Source: Paracoccaceae bacterium (lineage in GTDB: Bacteria > Pseudomonadota > Alphaproteobacteria > Rhodobacterales > Rhodobacteraceae). From it: 7,923 nt of DNA. The position numbers were made by a program, and so were the translations under genes. Below the pieces are notes generated by a model. That model was not told the DNA's origin, made no database searches, and saw only the letters and a program-made list of their open reading frames with translations. Shown in pieces: positions 1-6,618 of the stretch; the first letter of the stretch is position 1; each line of letters opens with the position of its first letter. The DNA lies in contig SKWJ01000073.1 in the NCBI GenBank assembly GCA_007128995.1, forward strand, positions 1-7,923. Reading direction: 5' to 3'.

Positions 1-284
1 ATCTCAAGACCGACGACATGATCTGTCTCACTGCCACGACCGCTTAAAACCAGAATACCGCGGTTTGTCGTTCGGCGCAGTTCCTTGACGATATTGAACC
101 CATTGCCATCAGGCAATGTAATGTCCACCAGATAGATATCAGCATCACACTCCGCATCTCGGCGCCAGAATTCAGCAACAGAGCCCGCAGTCACGACATC
201 GAATCCTTCAGAGCTCAGGGCTGTCGATATCAGCGACAGAACGCCCGGTTCATCATCGACCGCGAGAACGCAGGGTGTTTTCAT
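1..284 (-). CDS. Response regulator, N-terminal receiver domain (partial, runs off left edge)
   Basis: The 94 complete codons visible encode most of a CheY-like receiver domain, which takes a phosphoryl group from a histidine kinase. The acidic pair D10-D11 (in LAVDDEP), phospho-acceptor D54 (in YLVDITLPDGNGF) and the switch Ser81 (in LVLSGRG) are all in place. The conserved Lys and any output domain lie beyond base 1. The run GRGSETDHVVGLE resembles OmpR/PhoB-type DNA-binding regulators, so a winged-helix output domain is likely but unseen. The ATG at 282-284 is preceded by AAGGGG at ideal spacing, which supports this start. It lies 209 bases downstream of the hybrid kinase on the same strand and could be its partner or a phosphorelay output. 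The receiver assignment is firm; the subfamily is inference. Confidence 0.88.
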   Translation of the reverse strand, partial: MKTPCVLAVDDEPGVLSLISTALSSEGFDVVTAGSVAEFWRRDAECDADIYLVDITLPDGNGFNIVKELRRTTNRGILVLSGRGSETDHVVGLE

Positions 285-290
285 GTGTAA

Positions 291-296
291 CCCCTT
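291..296 (-). promoter_or_regulatory. Ribosome binding site of the response regulator
   Basis: On the minus strand this reads AAGGGG, with 6 bases between it and the ATG at 282-284. It fixes the start of the response regulator gene. Confidence 0.6.
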
Positions 297-387
297 TTGG
301 TTTCTGTACTCAGGAACAAACTTGAAATGTCATCGCCTTTGTTAGCTTCGGCCACCAGATAAGACCAGAACCTGTTTTCTCACTCAT

Positions 388-416
388 TCATAACGCCTTT
401 TCGATGCGCGTGCCAA
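388..416 (-). promoter_or_regulatory. Candidate sigma-70-type promoter for the response regulator
   Basis: On the minus strand TTGGCA (411-416) and TTATGA (388-393) are separated by exactly 17 bases. The predicted transcript would begin near 381 and carry a leader of about 100 bases before the regulator ATG. The -35 matches the consensus well and the -10 only moderately. It would let the regulator be expressed independently of the upstream kinase gene. The match could be chance. Confidence 0.35.
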
Positions 417-433
417 GCAGATGGTATTTTCAG

Positions 434-464
434 ACGCCATGCGGCGTAGTTTTGTGGGTTTTTT
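434..464 (+). terminator. Terminator-like hairpin with T-tracts, plus-strand orientation
   Basis: A five-base-pair stem ACGCC/GGCGT (434-438 with 443-447, loop ATGC) is followed on the plus strand by AGTTTT and then a run of six T (459-464). In this orientation it resembles a weak intrinsic terminator, but no plus-strand gene ends before it. On the minus strand, downstream of the kinase stop, the hairpin is not followed by a T-run, so it is a poor terminator for the kinase. Confidence 0.25.
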
Positions 465-493
465 GCAAAATCCGAAGGAAAGCGCGTAGACAT

Positions 494-3400
494 TCAAGAC
501 TCGATTACCTTGCGCAATTTGGCCGCGAGTTCTGAACGACGATAGGGTTTGCTCAGAAGCTCCACGCCGCGGTCAAGTCGACCGTGATGAATGATCGCGT
601 TTTCCGAATACCCTGAAGTGTAGAGCACCTTCAAGCCCGGTCGGATCTCTTGTGCGGCTTCGGCGATCTGCCGCCCGTTCATACCACCGGGAAGGACCAC
701 ATCCGTAAACAGCAGGTCGATATCAGATCTCTCACGCAGGATCGCGAGGGCCGGAGTCCCGGAAGAGGCCGTGACCACCTTGTAGCCAAGTCCCGTGAGT
801 TGAGCCATCAGTTGCTGCAGGATCATGCTGTCATCCTCGACAACAAGGATTGTCTCCTGACCATGCTGCGCAATACTGGTTTCACGCTCCGGGCCGACCT
901 CGGTCTGTTCGCCCTGCAGCCTTGGAAAATACAGCTTCACGACCGTGCCTTCATTGGCTTCTGAATAGATCCGGATATGGCCGCCGGTCTGCTTCAAGAA
1001 CCCGTAAACCATGCTCAGGCCAAGCCCCGTTCCCTTGCCGATATCTTTCGTCGTGAAGAATGGCTCAAAAACACGGTCGATCTTGTCCTTCGAAATCCCG
1101 ATGCCTGTATCTGTGACAGAGATGACGACATATTGCCCTGGTCGCACACCGAGCTCGTTTGAGACATAGTCGTCATCAAGCGTCACATTCGCTGTCTCAA
1201 TCGTCAATGAGCCCCCATCGGGCATCGCATCGCGGGAATTGATTGCAAGATTGAGCAGTGCCGATTCCAGTTGTGACAGGTCAACTTCGGTGGCCCACAG
1301 ATCGTCTTCGCGATGTATCTGAATGTCGATATCCTCGCCGAGTGTCCGGCGCAGCATTTCCTCGATCCCGTCGAGAACCGCGTTTATTTTGACGATCTGA
1401 GGTTGAAGAGCCTGCTTGCGCGAAAATGCCAGCAAACGGTTGGTCAGCTCGGCGGCGCGGTCTGACGCCATCGCGATCATATCTGCGAATTTTCGCAGCT
1501 CATGCGTATCTTCCAGCCGTTCTTGCAGCAATTCGGTATTGCCAAGGATGATGGTCAGCAGGTTGTTGAAATCATGCGCAACACCGCCTGTCAGCTGGCC
1601 CACGGCTTCCAGCTTTTGCGACTGTCGCAGCCGTTCCTCCATTTCCAGCCGGTCGGATATGTCGACCATGCTGCCCAGTATCCTGAGTGGTGCACCCTTG
1701 TCATCACGGATCAGGAAAGCGCGGCTTTCGATATGTGCCCAAGCGTCGTCCACCCGCCAGAAGCGGTACCGCTCAAGCACAGCATCCGTCTGACCAGAGA
1801 GCAGCCTCTCAAGCGACTCTTCAACGCGGCTCAGATCATCCGAATGCACATTGGCCCGCCAGACATCCCGGACCGCGCGGTCAGGCTCGGGCGTGTAGCC
1901 GAACAATTCAAGCATCCCGTCGCTCCACCACAGGCGCGCCTCTTTCACATCCCATTCCCAGATAGCGATGCCCGTCGCATGCGCGATGAACCGGAACCTC
2001 ATTTCGGATATGCGCAGCGCTTCTTCTGCATTGCGGCGGCTGGTGATCTCACGCTGGACGGCAACCAGATGCGTGAACGCACCCGCTTCATTCGAAAGCG
2101 GCACAACATCGATTTCCAGCCAGTATTCGTTGCCGGATTTTGTGTAATTGATCAATTCTGCCCGGACAGGTTGCCGCGCAATCGCTGCCGCCCGAATGCG
2201 CCCCAGTTCCGCACGATCGGTTTTGGGACCATGCAGCAGCCGGGGCGTGAAGCCGATCACTTCTTCACGGGAAAACCCGGTCAACCGCTCGAATGCGTCA
2301 TTCACATAAACGATCCGCGGGCTGCCCATCTCGTCAAGATTTCTCAGGTCGGTAATGACCACGATATCGTTGATGTTGCGCACGGCAGCGTCAAGCAGTC
2401 GCAGCTGTTCATTGCGGGCATGTTCTTGTGTGATATCGACAAAATAGACTGCCAGACCATTTGGAGAGGGATGTGCATTGATCCGGAGTCTGCGATCAAG
2501 CGTCATGACATTCTGCTCAAAGCGCACCGTCTCGCCCGTCTTGAAGGCACGGGTGCATTTGACGTCAAATTCGGTGTTTATCAATTCCGGGAACTGCTCA
2601 AAGATCGGCTGCTCCAGAAGCATGTTCTTGGGTTTCTCCAGAAGTCGCTGCGCGAGATCATTGAGATAGGTGAACCGCCATTCCCGGTCGAGCGTGAAGA
2701 AGGCGTCGCCGATATTCTCCAGCGTTTCCGCAAGGCGTGTTGCAAGTTCATCTGCTTTCTTTTGCGCGTGGATCAGTTCGGATACATCTTGCATTGCGCC
2801 CTGTACCGCGACGATCTTTCCCGAGTCGTCGAATACAGGCTCGCCCACCGAGCGCACCGTGACCCGATTGCCTTTGGACGTGATCAAATCCCGCACATCG
2901 TTGAACGGAATGCCATACTTGGCGCAGTCCTCAAACACCTTGCGGGCATCGTCACGCTCTTCAGGGGCAAAATAGTCTATACCACTTTGCAATGTCGGCC
3001 GCGTCCCTGCCGGTAGTTCGTGAATGGCTGCGATACCGTCGGTCCAGGATACAGAGTGATCCGCCAATGACACGCGCCATCCGCCCAATCGGACAGCGCG
3101 ACCGGCAACTTCCAGAAGGCCCTCGGATTCCTCGGCGCGGGCGCGTATCGACACGAGTTCCGAAACATCCTGCATGGACCCGCATAGCGACGTGATCCGG
3201 CCTGCCTCGTCTCGGACTGCCTCGGCGGTGACCCGCGCCCAGATCTTTCGGTGCTTCGCAGTGACAACCTGAACCGTCACGTCAAAGGGCTTGCCCTCGT
3301 CTCGGCACGCCGTGACAAGTTCCAGCATGCGTTCTTGGTCCCCGGGCACGAAATAGCCGAGCGCCGCGTAAAAGGACGGGGTAAATCCATCGGGTTCATC

Positions 3401-4789
3401 ATGAATACGTGCAACCTGGCTTGACCACTCGCCCTTGTCGGCCTGAACATCATAGTGCCACGCGCCGAATTTCGCCGATGTGCCCGCTATTTCCAGCATC
3501 CGCTTGGCCCGCGCCAGCGCGTTTGATGCCTCCACCGTTTCGGTGACATCCTGGACGACGCCACACAGGCTGGGCCCGAGGACTGTATCCATCCGCTCAA
3601 GCACACCATGAATATGAACGATCCGACCCTCTTCCAGCAAAACCTTGTGCTCGAATGAAAGATACCGCTCGACAGAACTCAGGAACGCATCAAGGGCGTT
3701 GCGCATCTCAAGGCGATCGTCGGGATGGATCAGTGCAATGTAATCATTGAAGCCATGGCCAAAATCCTCGGGTGATATGCCATACATGGCATAGACATTG
3801 TCCGAGAATTCCAGCCGATCCTCGGCAATGATATAGTCCCAAGTCCCAGTTCCCAACAAGCGCTGGGTCGTGCGCAGACGGGTGGCCAGTTCTGCAAGAC
3901 GCAGGTTGTCAGACTTCAATTCCCGGGTCTGCGCGAAAAGATCAATTCTTGCGGTTTTCACGGCCCCGCCATCATCGCCGGGCGCATCCATGACGCGCGG
4001 CTCCATGCTGACGGTGATATCCTGCATCCGCAGCATGAGGTGGATGACCTTCTCATCCGGGCCTGCCACAGGCGTTATCGCCACCGACCAGGGCCGCCCG
4101 GACATTCCAGGCAGATGAAACCCCAGAAGCTCCAGCATATCTGCCTTGCCCGTCTGCAAAACGCGCTCGAAGGAGTTCTGCAACCGGTCGTGCGTTGTGT
4201 CACATGCTTCGATTGGCAATGCTTCGAAAAGGGTCTTGCCGACAACGTCATGACGGACAAGGCCTGTCACATTCAGAAACTCGTCACTCACGGCGACAAC
4301 GTGGAAACTCTCCGGAGAAAATACCAGAAACATTCCCTGAATATCGCCGAACATCTTTTGAAATTGCACGACCAGCGCATCGCGGGTGTCATGCGCGGCC
4401 TCTTTCCGCGCTCCAGCCTGTTGCTGCATGCCCCATGCTGCGCCCAAGTCCGAAATATGTCGCGCACTGACAAGTTCGGCCGGCGTGCCGTCATGATCTA
4501 TTTTCTGACGCCAGATTTCGACATCAAGAACCCGTCCGGATTTAAGCCGGTGGCGTTCTGTGACCTTCTGCCCTTGGGCAACATGGCCAGAATCCGGTTC
4601 AAGATCTGTGCTGTCAAGATCGGGGCAGATTTCAAGAAAACTCATCGCAAGAAACTCTTCCTGCGAAAACCCGTAAAGCGACTGCGCTGCGGCGTTGACG
4701 GCCAGAATGGAGAAAGTGCCCTGTTCGCAGATCCACATCGGATCAGGATGCGATAGAAACAATGTCTCGTAGCTGGACCTCAAAACCAC
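494..4789 (-). CDS. Soluble eight-PAS hybrid sensor histidine kinase with C-terminal receiver
   Basis: This 1431-residue protein senses unknown signals and autophosphorylates a His, with phosphotransfer to its own receiver. Approximate domain order: PAS1 7-115, PAS2 142-260, a coiled linker 283-312, PAS3 305-420, PAS4 430-548, PAS5 556-675, PAS6 687-790, PAS7 798-920 (LOV-like), PAS8 925-1050, HisKA 1058-1125, HATPase_c 1165-1297 and receiver 1313-1430. The phospho-His is H1072 in [11 protein letters not shown]. The ATPase shows N1184 (NSRDAM), D1227 (DTGIGI), an EPFFTT F-box and a GKGTGLGLS lid (1251-1259). The receiver has D1319/D1320, phospho-acceptor D1363 (FTDVVLPGG), T1391 and K1414, so it looks fully active. 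No signal peptide or membrane span is seen; it is predicted cytoplasmic. The H-box resembles that of CckA, but the PAS stack does not. Numbering is from the GTG at 4787-4789; a TTG at 4781-4783 is better placed from the AAGGG Shine-Dalgarno. The signal and phosphorelay partner are unknown. Confidence 0.95.
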   Translation of the reverse strand: MVLRSSYETLFLSHPDPMWICEQGTFSILAVNAAAQSLYGFSQEEFLAMSFLEICPDLDSTDLEPDSGHVAQGQKVTERHRLKSGRVLDVEIWRQKIDHDGTPAELVSARHISDLGAAWGMQQQAGARKEAAHDTRDALVVQFQKMFGDIQGMFLVFSPESFHVVAVSDEFLNVTGLVRHDVVGKTLFEALPIEACDTTHDRLQNSFERVLQTGKADMLELLGFHLPGMSGRPWSVAITPVAGPDEKVIHLMLRMQDITVSMEPRVMDAPGDDGGAVKTARIDLFAQTRELKSDNLRLAELATRLRTTQRLLGTGTWDYIIAEDRLEFSDNVYAMYGISPEDFGHGFNDYIALIHPDDRLEMRNALDAFLSSVERYLSFEHKVLLEEGRIVHIHGVLERMDTVLGPSLCGVVQDVTETVEASNALARAKRMLEIAGTSAKFGAWHYDVQADKGEWSSQVARIHDEPDGFTPSFYAALGYFVPGDQERMLELVTACRDEGKPFDVTVQVVTAKHRKIWARVTAEAVRDEAGRITSLCGSMQDVSELVSIRARAEESEGLLEVAGRAVRLGGWRVSLADHSVSWTDGIAAIHELPAGTRPTLQSGIDYFAPEERDDARKVFEDCAKYGIPFNDVRDLITSKGNRVTVRSVGEPVFDDSGKIVAVQGAMQDVSELIHAQKKADELATRLAETLENIGDAFFTLDREWRFTYLNDLAQRLLEKPKNMLLEQPIFEQFPELINTEFDVKCTRAFKTGETVRFEQNVMTLDRRLRINAHPSPNGLAVYFVDITQEHARNEQLRLLDAAVRNINDIVVITDLRNLDEMGSPRIVYVNDAFERLTGFSREEVIGFTPRLLHGPKTDRAELGRIRAAAIARQPVRAELINYTKSGNEYWLEIDVVPLSNEAGAFTHLVAVQREITSRRNAEEALRISEMRFRFIAHATGIAIWEWDVKEARLWWSDGMLELFGYTPEPDRAVRDVWRANVHSDDLSRVEESLERLLSGQTDAVLERYRFWRVDDAWAHIESRAFLIRDDKGAPLRILGSMVDISDRLEMEERLRQSQKLEAVGQLTGGVAHDFNNLLTIILGNTELLQERLEDTHELRKFADMIAMASDRAAELTNRLLAFSRKQALQPQIVKINAVLDGIEEMLRRTLGEDIDIQIHREDDLWATEVDLSQLESALLNLAINSRDAMPDGGSLTIETANVTLDDDYVSNELGVRPGQYVVISVTDTGIGISKDKIDRVFEPFFTTKDIGKGTGLGLSMVYGFLKQTGGHIRIYSEANEGTVVKLYFPRLQGEQTEVGPERETSIAQHGQETILVVEDDSMILQQLMAQLTGLGYKVVTASSGTPALAILRERSDIDLLFTDVVLPGGMNGRQIAEAAQEIRPGLKVLYTSGYSENAIIHHGRLDRGVELLSKPYRRSELAAKLRKVIES

Positions 4790-4790
4790 G

Positions 4791-4797
4791 CCCTTTT
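4791..4797 (-). promoter_or_regulatory. Shine-Dalgarno that bears on the kinase start choice
   Basis: The minus strand reads AAAAGGG here. Only 1 base separates it from the GTG at 4787-4789, which is too close. It is 7 bases from the TTG at 4781-4783, two codons further in, which is ideal spacing. The real protein may therefore start MRSSYETL, directly before the first PAS domain. An in-frame stop at 4811-4813 rules out a much longer N-terminus. Confidence 0.5.
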
Positions 4798-4810
4798 TGA
4801 ACCGAACAAA

Positions 4811-5056
4811 TCACAGCGAAACACACTGTGCTGCCCGAGTATCACGCCCCTTGCTGAAACATCGGCATGCGCCCCGTATTTCAGAGTGACCGCTCTTTGC
4901 GAATGATGCAAGTCCGACTGCTGTTTTCAACGTGATGCCTGTATCTTTCTTGTCATCCGAACCGGGCGAGCGCGCAGACGCGGCTTTGTCGATGACGTGG
5001 ACGAAGTCTGACGCCAACGTCAGCATCCGGTGCCTGTGGCTGCGAAGATCCTGCAT
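4811..5056 (-). CDS. Doubtful small ORF between the 47-aa gene and the kinase
   Basis: This is an 81-codon ORF from ATG at 5054-5056. The open frame extends to a TTG at 5093-5095 (94 codons), and a shorter start exists at ATG 5024-5026. I do not recognise it. The first half could form helix (LASDFVHVIDKAA); the rest is polar and basic with three Cys and no membrane segment. Points for it: it lies in line with its neighbours, with 47 bases before it and a 21-base gap to the kinase start, and its early codons favour G/C in third position as in neighbouring genes. Points against: no candidate start has a convincing Shine-Dalgarno, and the composition loses coding character toward the end. If it is not a gene, 4790-5103 is a leader of about 314 bases in which I see no other clear element. 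Confidence 0.3.
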   Translation of the reverse strand: MQDLRSHRHRMLTLASDFVHVIDKAASARSPGSDDKKDTGITLKTAVGLASFAKSGHSEIRGACRCFSKGRDTRAAQCVSL

Positions 5057-5103
5057 CTTTGCAATCAATGCGAGGCTGCCACCGGTACATATCAAGCTAT
5101 ATA

Positions 5104-5247
5104 TCAGGCGTCGTCAGTTTTCTTCGGCTTCTCGTCATCCTTGTTCAGCACTTTCAGGGGCTGCTTCTTGCGCTGTGCAGTGTCGTCCTGATCAGTCTGA
5201 GAGACCGCGGGGCGCGGTTTCTGGGTACTTTTGTCTATCTTGGCCAT
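5104..5247 (-). CDS. 47-residue highly charged hypothetical protein
   Basis: I do not recognise this protein. It starts MAKIDKSTQKPRPAVSQ and ends EKPKKTDDA. It is dominated by Lys, Asp, Gln, Thr and Pro and contains no Phe, Tyr, Trp, Cys, His or Gly, so it is predicted soluble and largely disordered. The gene is supported by GGAGAA at perfect spacing before the ATG at 5245-5247, a clear TGA stop, and a stress-sigma-like promoter just upstream. It lacks the helical motifs of NepR, the small anti-sigma factor of the alphaproteobacterial stress response. It could be a stress-induced hydrophilic or nucleic-acid-associated small protein; the function is open. It lies upstream of the kinase on the same strand and diverges from the MBL gene, so co-transcription with the kinase is possible. 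Confidence 0.7.
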   Translation of the reverse strand: MAKIDKSTQKPRPAVSQTDQDDTAQRKKQPLKVLNKDDEKPKKTDDA

Positions 5248-5251
5248 TTTG

Positions 5252-5257
5252 TTCTCC
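5252..5257 (-). promoter_or_regulatory. Strong ribosome binding site of the 47-aa gene
   Basis: The minus strand reads GGAGAA, with 6 bases between GGAG and the ATG at 5245-5247. It is the best Shine-Dalgarno in the window and a main reason to accept such a short gene. Confidence 0.75.
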
Positions 5258-5271
5258 ATTCATGGTCTCAC

Positions 5272-5286
5272 GAGGGTAACGCCCTC
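5272..5286. repeat. Inverted repeat over the -10 element
   Basis: GAGGG and CCCTC form perfect five-base arms around a five-base centre (TAACG) that contains the CGTT -10 of the stress-type promoter. This could be an operator, or a chance product of the -10 sequence and a GC-rich spacer. Confidence 0.3.
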
Positions 5287-5302
5287 AGCGGTAGAATGTT
5301 CC
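5278..5302 (-). promoter_or_regulatory. EcfG-type (general stress ECF sigma factor) promoter
   Basis: On the minus strand GGAAC (5298-5302) and CGTT (5278-5281) are separated by 16 bases, matching the published EcfG/SigT/RpoE2 consensus GGAAC-N16/17-CGTT of alphaproteobacteria. The -10 lies 30 bases upstream of the ATG of the 47-aa gene, which gives a leader of about 20-25 bases carrying its Shine-Dalgarno. Position, orientation and spacing all fit. Other ECF sigma factors also use AAC-containing -35 elements, so the exact sigma factor is inference. Confidence 0.6.
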
Positions 5303-5433
5303 AGCCCAGGTCTTCACGTGCTTCCCCGACAGGAAGTCCGCGTCATCGACATGCAAACGTCAAGATCCGGGTGGCGCAAACCAGACATCAGCCTCCTTGC
5401 TCTCGCCGCTGCAAACACAGTAACGTTGATCTG

Positions 5434-6354
5434 GTGCGGACCCGTTTCAAATACATCGCGAGCCCCTATGTGATCACCCGACTTGACGACGATCTGCTTG
5501 AATTGCGCGCGCCCAATGCGTCGCCGATGACAGGCGACGGAACCAATACCTATATCGTCGGGCATGAAGAGCTTGCAGTCATCGATCCGGGGCCGGATGA
5601 TCCGGGCCATTTCTCACGCATCATGGGGTGCCTGACCGCCGGACACCGCCTGAAGGCGATCCTCATCACACATTCGCATCTGGATCATTCGCCACTTGCA
5701 CGACGACTTTCAGCGGCAACCGGCGCAGAGATATGCGCCTTTGGCGACAGTCTGGCCGGGCGCTCCGAATTGATGCACCGCCTCGCGCAAAGCGGACTAT
5801 CGGGTGGTGGAGAGGGTGTTGACACCGCTTTCAAGCCTGATCGGATTCTGGAAAACGGGGCGACATTCCTGCTTGATGGCGAACCCATCCGCGCGATCTG
5901 GACACCTGGGCATTTTGGCAACCATATGTGTTTCAGGTGGCGAGATGTGATCTTCAGCGGTGATCATGTCATGGGCTGGGCCACCTCTATCGTATCGCCC
6001 CCGGATGGAGACATCAGCGCTTATATGGCATCACTCGACAGGTTGCAGGCCGAACGCGCCCGCCGTCTCTATCCGGGGCACGGTGCCCCGGTTGACGATC
6101 CGCAGCAGCGCATCAGCCATCTGCGCAACCACAGACAGGGGCGTGAAATCGAGATCCTTTCGGCCTTGCGTCAATCGCCATTGACAATCATGCAACTCGT
6201 CGCTCGGATTTACGTCGATATCCCGGTTGAACTTCACCCTGCCGCAGGACGCAATGTCTTTGCACATCTTATCGATCTGCACTGCCGTAACCGCGTAAGG
6301 GCAAGCCCCGATCTGACGTCATCAGCCCTCTTTTCGCTGATCGGAACAGAATGA
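5434..6354 (+). CDS. MBL-fold metallo-hydrolase with C-terminal winged helix (LACTB2-like)
   Basis: This is a metallo-beta-lactamase-fold hydrolase of the LACTB2-like group, 306 residues from the GTG at 5434-5436. Metal ligands are all visible: H80, H82, D84 and H85 in THSHLDH, H160 in TPGHFGNHM, D177 in FSGDHVMGW, and H216 in YPGHGAPV. The N-terminal APNASPMTGDGTNTY strand is typical of the group. Residues about 235-306 (HRQGREIEILSAL through NVFAHLIDL) form the winged-helix tail found in these proteins. Human LACTB2 is an endoribonuclease; the substrate of bacterial members is not settled, so hydrolase is as far as the call goes. The open frame runs upstream to 5059, but that part is antisense to the 47-aa gene and not family-like. 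No good Shine-Dalgarno marks the start; GTG 5470, GTG 5371 and ATG 5296 are alternatives. Confidence 0.88.
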   Translation: MRTRFKYIASPYVITRLDDDLLELRAPNASPMTGDGTNTYIVGHEELAVIDPGPDDPGHFSRIMGCLTAGHRLKAILITHSHLDHSPLARRLSAATGAEICAFGDSLAGRSELMHRLAQSGLSGGGEGVDTAFKPDRILENGATFLLDGEPIRAIWTPGHFGNHMCFRWRDVIFSGDHVMGWATSIVSPPDGDISAYMASLDRLQAERARRLYPGHGAPVDDPQQRISHLRNHRQGREIEILSALRQSPLTIMQLVARIYVDIPVELHPAAGRNVFAHLIDLHCRNRVRASPDLTSSALFSLIGTE

Positions 6355-6375
6355 CAAAGATATGTAAAATCGATC

Positions 6376-6404
6376 TGGACGCGCCCTGAATCAGTTGCTA
6401 TACG
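6376..6404 (+). promoter_or_regulatory. Candidate promoter of tRNA-Asn
   Basis: TGGACG (6376-6381) and TATACG (6399-6404) are 17 bases apart, and the predicted transcript start falls a few bases before the tRNA. Each hexamer matches four of six consensus positions. It would let the tRNA be transcribed independently of the MBL gene. Confidence 0.4.
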
Positions 6405-6414
6405 CGCCACGTGT

Positions 6415-6489
6415 TCCGGCGTAGCTCAGCGGTAGAGCAGTTGACTGTTAATCAATTGGTCGTAGGTTCGATCCCTACCGCCGGAGCCA
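6415..6489 (+). tRNA. tRNA-Asn (anticodon GUU)
   Basis: A full cloverleaf can be folded by eye. The acceptor stem is 6415-6421 with 6479-6485 (TCCGGCG/CGCCGGA), the D stem GCTC/GAGC is 6424-6427 with 6435-6438, and the anticodon stem GTTGA/TCAAT is 6440-6444 with 6452-6456. Anticodon GTT is at 6447-6449 and the T arm GTAGG-TTCGATC-CCTAC spans 6462-6478. The discriminator base is G and CCA is encoded (6487-6489). U1-A72 and G73 agree with bacterial tRNA-Asn. It decodes AAC and AAU. Confidence 0.97.
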
Positions 6490-6597
6490 ATAAAGCTACA
6501 AGCCCCTGAAATCAGGCGATTTCGCGTGGTATGATGGTCGTCGCGCAAGTGTACCAGCACGACGCTGTCAGGCCATAAGTCAGCTGGGCTCTCAAAG

Positions 6598-6611
6598 GTC
6601 GGCTGGCCGAC
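6598..6611 (-). terminator. Hairpin after the glutamine synthetase stop, possible weak terminator
   Basis: A GTCGG/CCGAC stem with a four-base loop lies 7 bases past the stop codon of the minus-strand glutamine synthetase gene. It is followed only by CTTTG, so it lacks a proper T-run and may act with Rho or merely protect the 3' end. Confidence 0.3.
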
Positions 6612-6618
6612 ATAGCTG

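Noticed and set aside
313..345. EcfG-type promoter on the plus strand in the regulator/kinase gap
   Set aside because: GGAAC is present but no CGTT follows at 16-17 bases, and there is no plus-strand gene downstream.
1502..3016. 504-codon plus-strand ORF inside the kinase
   Set aside because: It is antisense to the kinase's PAS and HisKA region, shows no recognisable domain, and the kinase motifs on the other strand are unmistakable. Long antisense frames are common in GC-rich genes.
5104..5247. 47-aa protein as a NepR anti-sigma factor
   Set aside because: Despite the EcfG-type promoter, it lacks the two hydrophobic helices of NepR and is almost entirely polar.
5059..5433. N-terminal extension of the MBL gene back to 5059
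   Set aside because: The added residues are antisense to the well-supported 47-aa gene and to its promoter, and relatives of this family begin shortly before the APN-SPMT strand.
6343..6367. Second EcfG-type promoter before the tRNA (GGAAC at 6343-6347)
   Set aside because: At the proper spacing the sequence is GTAA instead of CGTT, and GGAAC lies inside the last codons of the MBL gene.
6415..6489. tRNA-Asn as an integration site of a mobile element
   Set aside because: No integrase, no duplicated tRNA 3' end and no change in gene character on either side within the window.
6490..6560. Intrinsic terminator of the tRNA around CCTGAAATCAGG
   Set aside because: The stem is short, with an almost zero-length loop, and only a broken T-run follows, so it cannot be supported.
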